From: Mesorhizobium ciceri WSM4083 | Lineage (GTDB): Bacteria > Pseudomonadota > Alphaproteobacteria > Rhizobiales > Rhizobiaceae | Direction: 5' to 3' | DNA length: 64,000 nt | Assembly (NCBI RefSeq): GCF_000519305.1 | Contig: NZ_KI912610.1 | Span: forward strand, 342,862-406,861 | Shown here: positions 1 through 7,476 of the stretch, piece by piece | Layout of the letters: every line of letters starts with the position of its first letter | Numbering within the stretch: the first letter of the stretch is position 1 | Position numbers and translations under genes: made by a program | Notes under the pieces: generated by a model | Seen by the model: the letters and a program-made list of their open reading frames with translations, nothing else | The model's database searches: none | What the model was told of the DNA's origin: nothing

Positions 1-698
1 AGCTCCGCCGGCCGCTTTTGTATCTCGGCCAGTGAACCGAGCCCCAGCCAATCAGCCGCATTGGACGTAAATTTGCGCGGGCCGTCGATCTGGATGTCAC
101 CGTTGGCAAGGGCGCCGGAGAGGCCCTGCGAGCCTATCCATATGCGCACCATGGTCTTCAGCGCGGCTTCGATCTGCACGTCGATCTCGAAGCCCGGATC
201 GACATAGCAGAGGTCCACCTCGTCGCGCGCGAACACCAGCCAGTGCAGCCGCTTGCCTTCCGGCGCATCGGGGAAATGAAAGCGCACGACGAAACGGTCG
301 GGAAGGCTGGACAGCCGGCGGACGTGGCGCCTGATGTCCCACATCAGGAAATCGGTATCGACATCGGCGAGCGACGGCTCGACATCGATCCATTCCTGCC
401 CCCAGACCGCGATGGCGCGCACCACCTCGCCGAGCGCCTTGCCGGCTTCCGTCAGCCGGTAGGCGGCCGGCTTGCCGGGGCCTTCGCTGCCGCGCGAGAC
501 CAGCCCGAAGGTTTCGAACTCCCTCAGCCTCTGCGCCAGCAGCGTGCGCGAGACCAGCGGCACGCCGCGTCGGATCTCGTTGAAACCGCTCGCCCCTTCG
601 AGCAATTGCCGCAGGATCAGCACAGTCCAGCGGGTGCACAGGATCTCCGCCGCCATCGAGAGCGGACAATACTGACCGTAGCCGTTGCGTTCCTGCAT
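1..698 (-). CDS. HxlR-family transcriptional regulator with C-terminal SCP2-like region (partial)
   Basis: The gene runs off the left edge, with 232 codons visible. The start is the ATG at 698, followed by a Tyr-Cys-Pro stretch and a winged helix over about residues 5-100 (C..RWT..ILRQLLEG, then FNEIRRGVP and a LLAQRLREFE recognition segment), which is the HxlR/DUF24 pattern. After residue 110 comes a region resembling the SCP2-like sterol-carrier fold often fused to HxlR proteins, so a small lipophilic ligand is possible, but that is inference. It is divergent from the PPOX flavoprotein at 861. An inverted repeat at 768-784 lies between the two genes and is a plausible operator. The ribosome-binding site is weak. 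Confidence 0.85.
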   Translation of the reverse strand, partial: MQERNGYGQYCPLSMAAEILCTRWTVLILRQLLEGASGFNEIRRGVPLVSRTLLAQRLREFETFGLVSRGSEGPGKPAAYRLTEAGKALGEVVRAIAVWGQEWIDVEPSLADVDTDFLMWDIRRHVRRLSSLPDRFVVRFHFPDAPEGKRLHWLVFARDEVDLCYVDPGFEIDVQIEAALKTMVRIWIGSQGLSGALANGDIQIDGPRKFTSNAADWLGLGSLAEIQKRPAE

Positions 699-767
699 TT
701 TGCACCGGTCCGCTGCGTCGGAAAACAGACTGCCTGCCCTGTATAGGCCTGCGCGCGCGCCGCGACC

Positions 768-784
768 AGTCCAGCTTCTGGACT
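768..784. promoter_or_regulatory. Inverted repeat between divergent HxlR and PPOX genes, candidate operator
   Basis: A perfect 7-bp inverted repeat with a 3-bp centre, AGTCCAG-CTT-CTGGACT. HxlR dimers usually bind such a site between their own gene and the divergent target. No binding evidence is available. Confidence 0.5.
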
Positions 785-860
785 AGTCGGACGGCCGGAT
801 GCGGTGCAAGCATCACCCTCGCGACAACCCCTGTCGCGCAACCGGGAGAGGGTTCGAACC

Positions 861-1490
861 ATGGCAAAGGCTGACCCCGATTTTCTGACTGATGTAGCTC
901 AGCTTCGCGAGATCGTCGGCCCGGTGGGCGAGAAGGTGGCGAACAAGACCATCGACCATATCGACGCGATTTGCGCGACCTTCATTTCGATGTCGCCCTA
1001 TCTGGTCCTGGCGACTCGCGGCCGCGACGGGCTGCTCGACCTCTCGCCCAAGGGCGATCCCGCCGGTTTTGTCGATGTGCTGGATGACAGGACACTTGCC
1101 ATTCCCGACCGTCTCGGCAATGGCCGCTTCGACAGCTATGAGAACCTGATCGCCGACCCCTCGCTTGCCCTGATCTTCCTCATTCCGGGCCACACCGACA
1201 CGCTTCGTATCGCCGGCGAAGGCCGCATCAGCCGCGCCCCCCAACTTCTCGCCCGCTACCCGGTGAATGGAAAGGAGCCTCGCTTCGTTCTTCTGGTCAC
1301 CGTGCGCCAGGCCTTCCTGCATTGCGCCAAGAGCACCGTGCGGGCCGGCCTGTGGCGCCAGGAGACATGGCCGGACTCGTCACGCGTTCCCTCGCTGGCC
1401 CAGGCCATGGTGGCGCACGGCAAGCTGGCGCTTGGCGTCGCCGAGATGCAGGACATCATCGACCGGGATGGCAAGACAAGGCTCTACTGA
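861..1490 (+). CDS. PPOX-type FMN-binding flavoprotein (pyridoxamine 5'-phosphate oxidase family)
   Basis: A 209-residue protein of the split-barrel flavin-binding PPOX superfamily, closest in pattern to the MSMEG_1061-like FMN-dependent group. Visible marks are the SPYLVLATRG strand, the DLSPKGDPAGFV turn that follows, the IPDRLGNGRFDSYENL segment and a conserved HCAKS near residue 150. The family reduces or oxidises small substrates with FMN or F420; the actual substrate cannot be read from sequence. The ATG at 861 is preceded by GGGAGAGGG. A start further upstream at 804 would add non-conserved residues and is rejected. It is probably regulated by the divergent HxlR gene. Confidence 0.85.
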   Translation: MAKADPDFLTDVAQLREIVGPVGEKVANKTIDHIDAICATFISMSPYLVLATRGRDGLLDLSPKGDPAGFVDVLDDRTLAIPDRLGNGRFDSYENLIADPSLALIFLIPGHTDTLRIAGEGRISRAPQLLARYPVNGKEPRFVLLVTVRQAFLHCAKSTVRAGLWRQETWPDSSRVPSLAQAMVAHGKLALGVAEMQDIIDRDGKTRLY

Positions 1491-1493
1491 TCC

Positions 1494-1886
1494 TCAAGCC
1501 ACCGCCACACACTCGATCTCGATATCGAACTCCATCGGCCATGACGCCACCGGCACAAAACTCCGCGCGGGCGGGTTCACGCTAAAATACCGGGCATAAA
1601 CCCGGTTGATGGCGTTGTAGAAGCCGGAATTGACGGCGTAGATGCGCACCATCACCACATTGTCCAGCGAGGTGCCGGCCGCTTCCAGGCAATGTTTCAA
1701 CGCCTTCAGCGATGCCTCGGTCTGCACCTCGATGTCGCCGCGCACCATCTCGCCGGTCACCATGTCCACCGGCGGCGTCGCCGAGATGAACACGAAGCCG
1801 TTGGCCTTCACCGCTGTCGAACAGGGAAGGCCGAGCGCCCGCACCTTGGCCGACATGACGGGCACTTCGATGATTTCTTTCTTCAT
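1494..1886 (-). CDS. RidA/YjgF family enamine/imine deaminase
   Basis: A 130-residue protein of the RidA (YjgF/YER057c/UK114) family. These trimeric enzymes hydrolyse reactive enamine and imine intermediates made by PLP enzymes, releasing ammonia. The family marks are the FISATPPVD segment, the EASLKALKHCLEAAG helix and the VVMVRIYAV strand. The active-site Arg usually found near residue 105 is in doubt: the C-terminal region reads FVPVASWPMEFDIEIECVA, which suggests a RidA subfamily rather than the canonical deaminase. It converges on the PPOX gene with only 3 bases between the two stop codons. Confidence 0.85.
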   Translation of the reverse strand: MKKEIIEVPVMSAKVRALGLPCSTAVKANGFVFISATPPVDMVTGEMVRGDIEVQTEASLKALKHCLEAAGTSLDNVVMVRIYAVNSGFYNAINRVYARYFSVNPPARSFVPVASWPMEFDIEIECVAVA

Positions 1887-1984
1887 GGCAAAGCTCCCTG
1901 AGTATGTAGCAGGCTGCCGCGTTAGTTCTAATGAAGAGGCCCCTAACCCCTCCCCTCAAGGGCAGGGCTATCGCATATGGATTC

Positions 1985-2156
1985 TTGCGAAGAAGGACCC
2001 CCACCCTAACCCTCCCCACAAGGGGGAGGGAACGCTGCCGCGTGCCTTTAATTCTTCTTTGGCACCGAAAAGACAAGCGATTTGCGTAGGTCAGCGCCAA
2101 CGGAAGTCCCCCTCCCCCTTGTGGGGAGGGGTTAGGGGTGGGGGTCCTCTTCGCAA
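1985..2156. repeat. Interspersed inverted repeat (C-rich/G-rich palindrome), family 1
   Basis: Two arms of about 47-50 bases, 1985-2031 and 2107-2156, are near-perfect reverse complements. Each carries a run of the type GGACCCCCACCCTAACC and ends in TTGCGAAG/CTTCGCAA. A related half-copy (CCCCTAACCCCTCCCCTCAAG) lies just before it at 1939-1959. This is the layout of the palindromic intergenic elements common in Mesorhizobium. No gene is seen between 1887 and 2385; the stretch holds only this element and the next one. Confidence 0.8.
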
Positions 2157-2225
2157 AAACTATAGGTGACAACCCTGTGGTTGACGGAGAGCTTATCCCG
2201 GCGCTAGCCGAACGCCAGCGCCGTT

Positions 2226-2378
2226 CTTCCCTTCTCCCCTTGTGGGAGAAGGTGGATCGGCGCGATAGCGCCGAGACGGATGAGGGGTGTTCCAGCGGAG
2301 TGAGGCGTTAGCGTTCCCTGGAACACCCCTCATCCGTCGCCTTCGGCGACACCTTCTCCCACAGGGGGAGAAGGAAGA
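2226..2378. repeat. Interspersed inverted repeat, family 2
   Basis: The left arm at 2226-2293 contains CCTTCTCCCCTTGTGGGAGA and GATGAGGGGTGTTCCA, and the right arm at 2319-2378 repeats these in reverse complement. It is a second palindromic element between ridA and the DUF6644-like gene and could act as a bidirectional transcription barrier. Confidence 0.8.
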
Positions 2379-2385
2379 TGCGGCG

Positions 2386-2847
2386 CTAGAGAAAACCGAT
2401 GAACCGTCCGGCGAAAAGCACGGAAGTCCACAACAGCATCGAGAGCACGGCCAGGGCGATCCCGCCTGCCGGCGCGTCGCCGCCTTTTGCGCGGCGAAAG
2501 CGCATGAAGGCGAGGAAATTGATGCCGGCGAGAAAGATGAGTGTCATCTTGGCGAGGAAAATCGGCATTGCCGCATAGGTGCCCGCCTTGACGGAAAACA
2601 GCAGCGAGCCCGTGACAAGCGCACCCGCGAACGCACCCAAAGCAACACGGCGCAGCAGCGTGACGAACGCCGCCTGCGGCAGCGAACGGAAGGCGCCCCA
2701 GATCCTGAGGTCCATGAGCATGACGCTGGTCAGCAGCGCGCCGATCGACATGATGTGGAGCGCATTGACGATGGGATAGGCAATGAAGGAGCCCTTCAGC
2801 CACCGCGCCAAAGCGAGTTGCTCGATGCCGGCGAAAAACTCCGTCAT
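2386..2847 (-). CDS. Integral membrane protein, DUF6644-like
   Basis: A 153-residue protein with four predicted membrane helices, at about residues 20-40, 62-85, 90-110 and 125-150. A conserved HIMSIGALLTSVMLMDLR stretch in the first half suggests a heme- or quinone-type membrane environment, but no ligand pattern is certain. The start ATG at 2847 directly follows the TAG stop of the upstream DUF6152 gene (TAG then ATG), so the two are almost certainly translationally coupled. The match to DUF6644 is from memory of the family pattern. Function unknown. Confidence 0.7.
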   Translation of the reverse strand: MTEFFAGIEQLALARWLKGSFIAYPIVNALHIMSIGALLTSVMLMDLRIWGAFRSLPQAAFVTLLRRVALGAFAGALVTGSLLFSVKAGTYAAMPIFLAKMTLIFLAGINFLAFMRFRRAKGGDAPAGGIALAVLSMLLWTSVLFAGRFIGFL

Positions 2848-3237
2848 CTAGGCCGGCGGCACGCGGTCGGGATAGACATCATAGGTCTTGCCGCCGACGA
2901 TGACGCGCACCGCTTTCATGCGCTTTTCGCTCGCCTCGACCGAGCGGTTGCCGATCGCGGTCACCTCGTCGCCGATCTTGGCCACCTCCTCCGTGAAGCC
3001 GGCGGCGATGGTGCGGGACGGCGGCGCCATCTCCACCCGCCAGGCCTCGCCCTCGGCGTCCACATCCAGCGTGGCGTGCGGATTGCCGATATAGATGGCC
3101 GTGATCTTGCCTTTGAGCTCGAAAAACCCGTCCTGCGTCCACGACCAGCCATGATGGGCATAGGCCGCGGTGCCGGCGGCAAGCATCACGGCCGCCGTCA
3201 GCGCGACGCTGCGAATTCCATTGAAAGGCGACTGCAT
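2848..3237 (-). CDS. DUF6152 family exported protein
   Basis: A 129-residue protein with an N-terminal signal peptide (hydrophobic residues 10-25, cleavage near AYAHHG). The mature protein starts with HHGWSW and carries an NPH motif near residue 65, which are the hallmarks of DUF6152, a small periplasmic beta protein of unknown role. The ATG at 3237 is chosen because GAGGAGA precedes it; an upstream in-frame ATG at 3264 would push the signal peptide inward. It forms a two-gene unit with the membrane protein that follows. The paired histidines hint at metal binding, which is inference. Confidence 0.75.
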   Translation of the reverse strand: MQSPFNGIRSVALTAAVMLAAGTAAYAHHGWSWTQDGFFELKGKITAIYIGNPHATLDVDAEGEAWRVEMAPPSRTIAAGFTEEVAKIGDEVTAIGNRSVEASEKRMKAVRVIVGGKTYDVYPDRVPPA

Positions 3238-3459
3238 CGCTCGTCTCCTCGGTTCGTCCACCATGCATTCGAGAGTAGGACACGGCGCGGCAACGTCAAA
3301 TCACATCGGCCAAAAGATCGGAACCGCCAAGCGCCCCGCTCGATCACCGGCGTGAACGATCCGGCCTTGCTAATGACATCCATGCACGCCACTCTCGCCT
3401 TCCCTGCCCGCTCTTCTCCGGGCTGAAGACCGGACACAAACGCGAAAACGAGGCAAACC

Positions 3460-3780
3460 ATGAGCAGCATGAGAGACCGTCAGGAAGGCTTCGAAAAGAA
3501 GTTCGCGATGGACGAGGAAACGAAGTTCCGGGCCATGGCGCGCCGCAACAAGCTGCTCGGCCTGTGGGCCGCCGAACAGCTCGGCAAATCCGGCGCGGAC
3601 GCCGACGCCTATGCGAAGGAAGTGGTGCACTCGGATTTCGAAGAGGCAGGCGACAACGATGTGTTCCGCAAGGTGCGCGCCGATTTCGACGCGGCAGGCA
3701 TCGCCCAGTCGGATGCCCAGATACGCACCGCCATGGAAACCCTGCTGGTGACCGCGGTGGAGCAGATCAGGTCGACCTGA
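3460..3780 (+). CDS. F1Fo-ATPase inhibitor subunit zeta (DUF1476)
   Basis: A 106-residue all-helical protein matching DUF1476, the zeta subunit of alphaproteobacterial F1Fo-ATP synthase first described in Paracoccus. It inhibits ATP hydrolysis by inserting its N-terminal helix into the F1 head. Visible marks are the start MSSMRDRQEGFEKKFAMDEE, RRNKLLGLWAAEQLG and a DFEEAGDNDVFRKVRADFD segment. Length and start agree with the family. It stands alone, as this gene usually does, away from the atp operon. Confidence 0.92.
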   Translation: MSSMRDRQEGFEKKFAMDEETKFRAMARRNKLLGLWAAEQLGKSGADADAYAKEVVHSDFEEAGDNDVFRKVRADFDAAGIAQSDAQIRTAMETLLVTAVEQIRST

Positions 3781-3864
3781 GCGCCGCTCAGTCCGGCCCC
3801 GGATACGGCGTGCCGTCCTGTGCAGGAAGCGCACGTCGGAGCTCGGGCTGGCGCAGAGGCCGCC

Positions 3865-4509
3865 TCAGCGCGATCTACGACCGAAAGTTGGAGTTCCATT
3901 CGACCTCGCGAAGGAGCCTGCCGGCGCGACACCGGGTTGTCTTGCCTCGCGCTGTTGAGTTCGTGCGACCGCCCGGCTGATCATTTGATCGGCCGCCTGC
4001 ACGTCGAATTCCCCGCCCGGGTCGCGTCTGGCCGAACCGCGAAAGAGCGCCGCCCTCAGGCCAGGGTATTTCAGGAGCACAGCCCCCAGGCAGAACAACC
4101 CGACCAGGCACCATGATCCGATGACCATCAACTGGCTGCCGAAAGACCGCTTTGGTGCGTCGGCTTCCGAAATACCGAGAAGCGGCAACAGCTCCCGCAC
4201 CTTGTCCTGTTTCAAGTCCACGTAGCGTTGGGATGTCTTGAAGTAGCCGACCCATTCGCCGCCGCCGAACATGCCGAATTTATAGCCAAGATCGAAATGC
4301 TCGCCTTCTTCCGCAAAAGCCGCCGGCAGATCGTGAACGAAACGCACGTCTTCGACACCGATTGGAACAGGATGCGCTTTTTCGGTTGACGACGAGCCGT
4401 GCACTCCGGGGATCGGGAGCACTCGAAACCGCATTTTTCGAGCCTCGGCGTCACTGGCGAAGAACATCGAACAGAGCGCTGCCAGCGTGAATGCCATCAC
4501 GAGCTTCAT
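3865..4509 (-). CDS. Hypothetical exported protein with one internal membrane helix
   Basis: A 214-residue protein of unrecognised family. Residues 1-24 form a signal peptide ending ASDAEA. A mature N-terminal domain of about 100 residues follows and contains VRFVHDLPAAF and FDLGYKFGMFGGGEWVGY, then one membrane helix at about residues 125-147 and a polar, Arg-rich tail. The ATG at 4509 is preceded by GGGGGAAG. It is flanked by an inverted repeat upstream and by zeta downstream on the other strand, so it is probably monocistronic. The topology suggests a periplasmic sensor-like domain anchored in the inner membrane; nothing more can be said. Confidence 0.65.
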   Translation of the reverse strand: MKLVMAFTLAALCSMFFASDAEARKMRFRVLPIPGVHGSSSTEKAHPVPIGVEDVRFVHDLPAAFAEEGEHFDLGYKFGMFGGGEWVGYFKTSQRYVDLKQDKVRELLPLLGISEADAPKRSFGSQLMVIGSWCLVGLFCLGAVLLKYPGLRAALFRGSARRDPGGEFDVQAADQMISRAVARTQQREARQPGVAPAGSFARSNGTPTFGRRSR

Positions 4510-4672
4510 ATCTTCCCCCGGATCAACAACCCAGAAAGCCGCATCTGTCGAATACACGGGAAAATAGTATTTCTCGTTTTTGGAGAAACTAAAATTTTAG
4601 GGAACAACCAGAACACATCTTGCCGTCACCGATGCCGATACATCGTCCGAGGCATCCGCCGTAGCGCTCTAC

Positions 4673-4835
4673 GGCGCCCCCCCTCTGTCCTGCCGGACAT
4701 CTCCCCCACAGGTGGGGAGATTGGCAGCTTCGGTGCCAGCTTTCTTCTTGCAATGTTCAGAATTGGCGAAAGCCGTGGTGACGGCCAATCTCCCCACTTG
4801 AGGGGGAGATGTCCGGCAGGACAGAGGGGGGCGCC
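4673..4835. repeat. Interspersed inverted repeat, family 3
   Basis: The arms (4673-4725 and 4785-4835) are near-perfect reverse complements carrying CTGTCCTGCCGGACATCTCC and GGTGGGGAGATTGGC. The loop of about 60 bases is unrelated. It fills most of the gap 4510-4860 between two minus-strand genes. The CTGCCGG..TCTCCCC vocabulary also appears in the element at 35537. Confidence 0.8.
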
Positions 4836-4860
4836 ACAGATCGCCGACTTTGAACCGCCC

Positions 4861-5415
4861 TCACCCCTGATGCGCGGCCGCCAGTTCCTTCACGTGTTTT
4901 TCGTGCATCTGCAGCGTCGGCAGGGTTTTCTTGGCGAATTCCTTCATCGCCGGGTCGTCGCCGGATTGCGCATAGCCGCTGAACAGCGCCACGGCTTCCT
5001 TGTGGGCGTTGGTCTGCATCTCGATGTATTTGGCCTGGAACTGATCGCCGCTGGCGCCCTTCAGCTCATCGAGCATCTTCTGCTCCTTGGGCTGCAGGGC
5101 CGGACCGGACGGCGCGGTGGCCGAGGTTGTCTGGCCCTGGGCAAGCGCCGCCTTGAATTCCTCGCCGGCCTTGGTGTGATCGGCGATCATCTGTTTGGCG
5201 AACGCCTTGACGTCGGCATCGGTCGCCTTCTGCTCGGCGAGCTTGCTGGACTCGATCTCGAACTCATTGGCGCTCGGCACCGTCTTGATGAAGGTCGAAG
5301 TGTCGACCTTCGTCGTCGTAGCGAGCGGCGTGGTCGTGGCGGTCGTGTTCGACTGGGCAAAGGCCGGCGCGCCGGCAAGCAATGCTGCTGCGGTCATAAT
5401 GGTAAGCGTTTTCAT
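4861..5415 (-). CDS. DUF4142 family exported ferritin-like protein
   Basis: A 184-residue protein with a signal peptide (residues 1-20, cleavage after AFA), a Thr-rich linker, then a four-helix DUF4142 domain. The signature is the helix with ANEFEIESSKLAEQKA, followed by VKAFAKQMIADHTKA and a closing MHEKHVKELAA. The family is predicted to be periplasmic and ferritin-like and is often induced by stress; a metal or redox function is unproven. The ATG at 5415 has GGAGA upstream. It lies next to a stress-type PPOX protein on the same strand, 69 bases away. Confidence 0.85.
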   Translation of the reverse strand: MKTLTIMTAAALLAGAPAFAQSNTTATTTPLATTTKVDTSTFIKTVPSANEFEIESSKLAEQKATDADVKAFAKQMIADHTKAGEEFKAALAQGQTTSATAPSGPALQPKEQKMLDELKGASGDQFQAKYIEMQTNAHKEAVALFSGYAQSGDDPAMKEFAKKTLPTLQMHEKHVKELAAAHQG

Positions 5416-5484
5416 GGCATGTCTCCGGTTGGAATTGTCCCTCGGACAATCCAACGTCGCTTGGGCACTCCGGTTGCAAGGAGA

Positions 5485-5904
5485 TTAGGCCAGCGTCACC
5501 TCGCCTTCGTCCTCGCCGTCCCAATAATGCGCGCGCGTCGCATCGATCTTGATCATCGCCAGCCCCGGCGTGTCGGTGCCCTGCTCGAACCACTGGTCGA
5601 TGTCCTCGTTCCAGTGCTCCTCGAAGGCCGCCTTGTCGCGGATGATCTCCGCTTTGCCTTCGACGGCAACCCAGAAGCCGTCCTCGCCCTGGAAGGCCAG
5701 CGACACGTTGGCGTCGCGTTCGATGTCTTCCACCACCTTCGATTTGTCCCAGGTGAAGTAGTAGGAGGAGCCGTCATACTCGACGTCCTGGTTGTTGCTC
5801 ATCGGCCGCCCGGCAATCGTGCCGTTCTCGGCGTGGGTCGACAGCATGGCGACATCGATGTCGCGCATCCTTTCGGCAATCTCGGCAAGGCTTTTGTCGG
5901 TCAT
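5485..5904 (-). CDS. Pyridoxamine 5'-phosphate oxidase family protein (general stress protein 26-like)
   Basis: A 139-residue single-domain split-barrel flavoprotein of the COG3871 type. It begins with a helix ending in MRDIDVAMLSTH, then GRPMSNNQDVEYDGSSYYFT, which is the family's FMN phosphate region, and ends IKIDATRAHYWDGEDEGEVT, a strongly conserved C-terminal strand. These proteins bind FMN or FAD and are linked to general stress; the substrate is unknown. The ATG at 5904 follows AAAGGAG. An upstream extension to 6033 has no support. Confidence 0.88.
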   Translation of the reverse strand: MTDKSLAEIAERMRDIDVAMLSTHAENGTIAGRPMSNNQDVEYDGSSYYFTWDKSKVVEDIERDANVSLAFQGEDGFWVAVEGKAEIIRDKAAFEEHWNEDIDQWFEQGTDTPGLAMIKIDATRAHYWDGEDEGEVTLA

Positions 5905-6008
5905 GGCGTGCTCCTTTGGCAGGTGTTGGCTATGCCAACGTCCGATCTCGGCTTTGGTTCTCAGGAACTGTTGGCGGCGCCAATCATTGACCGCGAGGAG
6001 GAACCCAG

Positions 6009-6227
6009 ATGCGAAAGCTGCGCAAGGGAACACGCGTCACCTGGGCCTGGGGCGCACACACCGCGGAGGGCAAGGTCACCGAGAGCTTCACCCGCGATGT
6101 GAAGCGCACGATCGAGGGCGCGGAGGTCGCGCGCAAGGCAAGCGAGGACGAACCCGCCTACCTGATCGAGCAGGCGGATGGCGGTCATGTCCTCAAGAGC
6201 CATTCCGAGCTGAAGGGTGGCGACTGA
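6009..6227 (+). CDS. DUF2945 (HVA1/Tudor-like) small protein
   Basis: A 72-residue protein of the DUF2945 family, a small beta-barrel resembling a Tudor fold. The family marks are KGTRVTWAWG near the start, a GKVTESFTRDVKRTIEG strand, and the end YLIEQADGGHVLKSHSEL. GAGGAGGAACCC lies just upstream of the ATG, so the start is secure. The function is unknown. It is divergent from the PPOX protein and converges on the DUF899 gene 11 bases downstream. Confidence 0.88.
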   Translation: MRKLRKGTRVTWAWGAHTAEGKVTESFTRDVKRTIEGAEVARKASEDEPAYLIEQADGGHVLKSHSELKGGD

Positions 6228-6238
6228 CATCCATCCTT

Positions 6239-6982
6239 TCAGTGGCAACAAGCCTCGCCATATTGCAGCTGCTCGCTCCAGCTCGGTCGCCCTTCCGGCG
6301 TGAAATCCATCAGGTTCCACAGCGTTTCGCAGGTGCCGAGGCCGCGCGGGTCCTGACCCGGCTCCGTCGGCGCGAAATCCAGTTCCGAACTCCAGAAATG
6401 GCGTATGCCGTCGCCGTCGCGGTGGAACACCGACAGCAGCGGGATCTGTGAGCCGTCGGCCGCCTCCGCATTGTAATCGCGCTTGAAGCTGTTGGAGGCC
6501 GAAGACACCAGCCGCATGTTGCGCCAGCCCCGATCACGGCCGAGCGTGACCAGGTTTTCGAGCGCGGTCTTGCCCACCACCGCGAAATTGAAGCCGGCCG
6601 CCTCGAGATGGCCGACCGCGCCGTCGAACTGGTCGAGCAGCGCCGTGCAGGAGGGGCATGGCTGGTCCTGCCGGGCGAGCTTCGCCGTGCCGCCACTGGT
6701 CGCCACCTCGCGCTTTTCCTGCGGATGGCGCGGGAACATCATGTTGTAAAGGATGAGCGAGTCCTTGCCGGGCGCGAACAGATCCGACAGCTTTATCTTT
6801 GCAGGCCTCCCATCGCCGTCCAGCCCGTCGAACTCATAATCCTGGCGGATCAGCCCGCCCGGCGGCAGCGCGCGCCGGGCCTCGGCGACCTCTTCCATGA
6901 CCCGGCGCAGTTCGATTTCCTTGCGCAGCAGTTTTTCACGCGCGGTGCGGTATTTCGCGGATTCATTGGGAAAGGTGATCAT
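6239..6982 (-). CDS. DUF899 family thioredoxin-fold protein
   Basis: A 247-residue protein of the DUF899 family, with an AhpC/thioredoxin-like fold. The N-terminal helices (KYRTAREKLLRKEIELRR) and the RLVSSASNSFKRDYN segment are diagnostic. A CPSC motif near residue 105 sits where the redox CxxC of thioredoxins lies. The ATG at 6982 is chosen for its AAGGAG; the upstream ATG at 7039 lacks one. A disulfide-reductase or peroxide-related role is likely but not shown. Confidence 0.85.
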   Translation of the reverse strand: MITFPNESAKYRTAREKLLRKEIELRRVMEEVAEARRALPPGGLIRQDYEFDGLDGDGRPAKIKLSDLFAPGKDSLILYNMMFPRHPQEKREVATSGGTAKLARQDQPCPSCTALLDQFDGAVGHLEAAGFNFAVVGKTALENLVTLGRDRGWRNMRLVSSASNSFKRDYNAEAADGSQIPLLSVFHRDGDGIRHFWSSELDFAPTEPGQDPRGLGTCETLWNLMDFTPEGRPSWSEQLQYGEACCH

Positions 6983-7128
6983 GATCGGCTCCTTCAAGTC
7001 GCGGCGCCGGCGTCCCGGCGCGGTTGTTCTGCGACCCAAGGACGTTTGCCGGCGATCGCCCCCGACATTTATTTGCGCATGATGAGATGTCGTAATACCT
7101 GTTCGGGCAGCGTGATCCGGGGAACAAC

Positions 7129-7464
7129 ATGCACGACGACGAGATCGATCTGCGCTGCCCGCAAGTGGTGGCCGACAACGCCGCCAAGGGCCTCAGGCTG
7201 CGCGGCGAGTTCGGCCGTGGCGGCACCGAGATCGGCGTCGCCCGCGCCACCGAGCTGAAGAACCGGGAAAAGCTTGCGCCCTCCACCATCCGCCGCATGG
7301 TCAGCTATTTCGCCCGCCACGAGGTCGACAAGCGCGGCAGGAATTACGGCAACGAGCAAAACCCGTCGGCCGGTTACATCGCCTGGCTGCTGTGGGGCGG
7401 CGACGAAGGCCGCGCCTGGGCGCTGGAACTCAAGCAGAAGATCGGCAACGCGCCGGACATCTGA
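7129..7464 (+). CDS. Small conserved protein resembling a phage-associated domain
   Basis: A 111-residue soluble protein of unknown function. The pattern GRGGTEIGVARATEL...LAPSTIRRMVSYFARHEVDKRG...PSAGYIAWLLWGGDEGRAWA resembles a short domain I know from phage structural and DNA-processing proteins, where it also appears alone in rhizobial genomes. That recollection is the only basis for the call. GGGGAA precedes the ATG at 7129. It converges on the ABC permease gene 12 bases downstream. No other phage gene is near, so this is probably a domesticated single gene. Confidence 0.6.
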   Translation: MHDDEIDLRCPQVVADNAAKGLRLRGEFGRGGTEIGVARATELKNREKLAPSTIRRMVSYFARHEVDKRGRNYGNEQNPSAGYIAWLLWGGDEGRAWALELKQKIGNAPDI

Positions 7465-7476
7465 GCGTTTCGCCTC

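Noticed and set aside
4399-6102. Plus-strand open frame of 567 codons over the inverted repeat and two minus genes
   Set aside because: It runs through a repeat and opposes DUF4142 and PPOX genes with clear family patterns.
7073-7112. CGACAT...ATGTCG repeat between DUF899 and the phage-like gene
   Set aside because: A 6-base match with an 18-base gap is expected by chance in a window of this size.
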